Source: an uncultured Flavobacteriales bacterium
GTDB taxonomy: Bacteria > Bacteroidota > Bacteroidia > Palsa-965
DNA: 41,810 nt
Direction of reading: 5' to 3'
NCBI GenBank assembly: GCA_903873905.1
Contig: CAIQQJ010000116.1
Coordinates: 1-41,810 of the forward strand
Part shown: positions 41,569 through 41,810 of the stretch, in pieces
How positions within the stretch are numbered: position 1 is the first letter of the stretch
Layout: each line of letters opens with the position of its first letter
Notes under the pieces: model-generated
The model's database searches: none
What the model was told of the DNA's origin: nothing
Seen by the model: only the letters and a program-made list of their open reading frames with translations
Translations under genes and position numbers: made by a program

Positions 41569-41810
41569 GGAGAGGTGGGTGAGTGGCCGATACTCCCAAC
41601 AGAAATGTTGGGACTAAACTGCCGAACATCAAACGCCTACCAAGAGGACGAAAGGATTATGAAAATAGAAAAATGAAAATGAAATAAACATAGGAGAGGT
41701 GGGTGAGTGGCCGATACTCCCAACAGAAATGTTGGGACTAAACTGCCGAACATCAAACGCCTACCAAGAGGACGAAAGGATTATGAAAATAGAAAAATGA
41801 AAATGAAATA
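41569..41810 (+). repeat. Truncated 124-bp tandem array with tRNA-Ser-like head, palindrome and A-rich tail
   Basis: The unit at 41569-41692 is repeated without a mismatch for the 118 bases available up to the window end. Each unit starts GGAGAGGTGGGTGAGTGGC, which I recognise as the 5' strand and D-arm of a Bacteroidota tRNA-Ser. The palindrome TCCCAACA-GAAA-TGTTGGGA follows (41594-41613; 41718-41737), then CTAAACTGCC, which resembles the 3' half of a GCU anticodon arm. The expected 5' anticodon-stem strand is missing, and no T-arm or acceptor return follows. GGTGGGTG (41574-41581) can pair with CGCCTACC (41634-41641) with two wobbles, closing a structure around the palindrome hairpin. The unit ends in a purine-rich tail (GAGGACGAAAGGATTATG, then mostly A with G and T) containing a five-codon frame from that ATG. 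Copy number beyond the window is unknown. Confidence 0.8.

Noticed and set aside
41569-41692. Functional tRNA-Ser gene
   Set aside because: The 5' strand and D-arm fit, but the 5' anticodon-stem strand is replaced by the palindrome and no T-arm or complementary CCTCTCC acceptor end follows in the unit.

Overview
The window looks like one contig from an uncultured member of the Bacteroidota. It is AT-rich. Several start sites carry the Bacteroidota -7 promoter element TAnnTTTG, and the rpmH promoter has the full TTTG-N19-TAnnTTTG form. Further indicators are a type IX secretion (T9SS) sorting domain, a carboxypeptidase-regulatory-domain/TonB receptor pair, a DUF5777 barrel, a CarB without its C-terminal regulatory domain, a TGT without the usual zinc cysteines, and a tgt-lptG gene pair. 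All calls come from reading the sequence; no database search was run.

Layout. 1-157: truncated tandem array of about 78 bp units that resemble the 5' half of tRNA-Pro (minus strand) with a palindrome in the D-loop. 163-2645: ribH and a membrane TPR protein (minus), divergent from recF. 2646-3044: no gene, a dispersed palindromic repeat. 3045-11296: one tightly packed minus-strand block of eight secreted or envelope genes: a 544-aa secreted protein, five tandem paralogous barrel-like proteins of 228-231 aa, an M48 metalloprotease and a further barrel-like protein. 11559-17567: housekeeping genes ispE, lptF/lptG-type permease, tgt, a glycosyltransferase, an ECF sigma factor and rsmG. 17661-23929: a barrel-like protein, an exporter-type ABC half-transporter, rpmH and carB. 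24038-28906: M14 peptidase, Nudix hydrolase, two lipoprotein cytochromes with DUF5777, and a GT2 glycosyltransferase. 29075-30574: a collagen-like secreted protein with a T9SS-sorted protein. 30824-36332: recQ, a TonB-dependent receptor and its small CarboxypepD_reg-like partner. 36580-41411: an oligopeptide ABC transporter (binding protein and two oversized permeases, no ATPase genes). 41569-41810: a perfect 124 bp tandem repeat with a tRNA-Ser-like 5' head, truncated by the window end.

The strongest unusual signal is that both window ends lie in tandem arrays whose units combine a 5' tRNA-half-like head with the same palindrome, TCCCAACA-N4-TGTTGGGA. The heads derive from different tRNAs and the 4-nt centres differ. 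The tRNA 3' halves are not visible. The second is the eight-gene envelope operon with its five-member paralogous series. Two intergenic repeat families are also present. In one of them (three copies) the stem arms differ between copies but stay complementary, which suggests that the folded structure is conserved.
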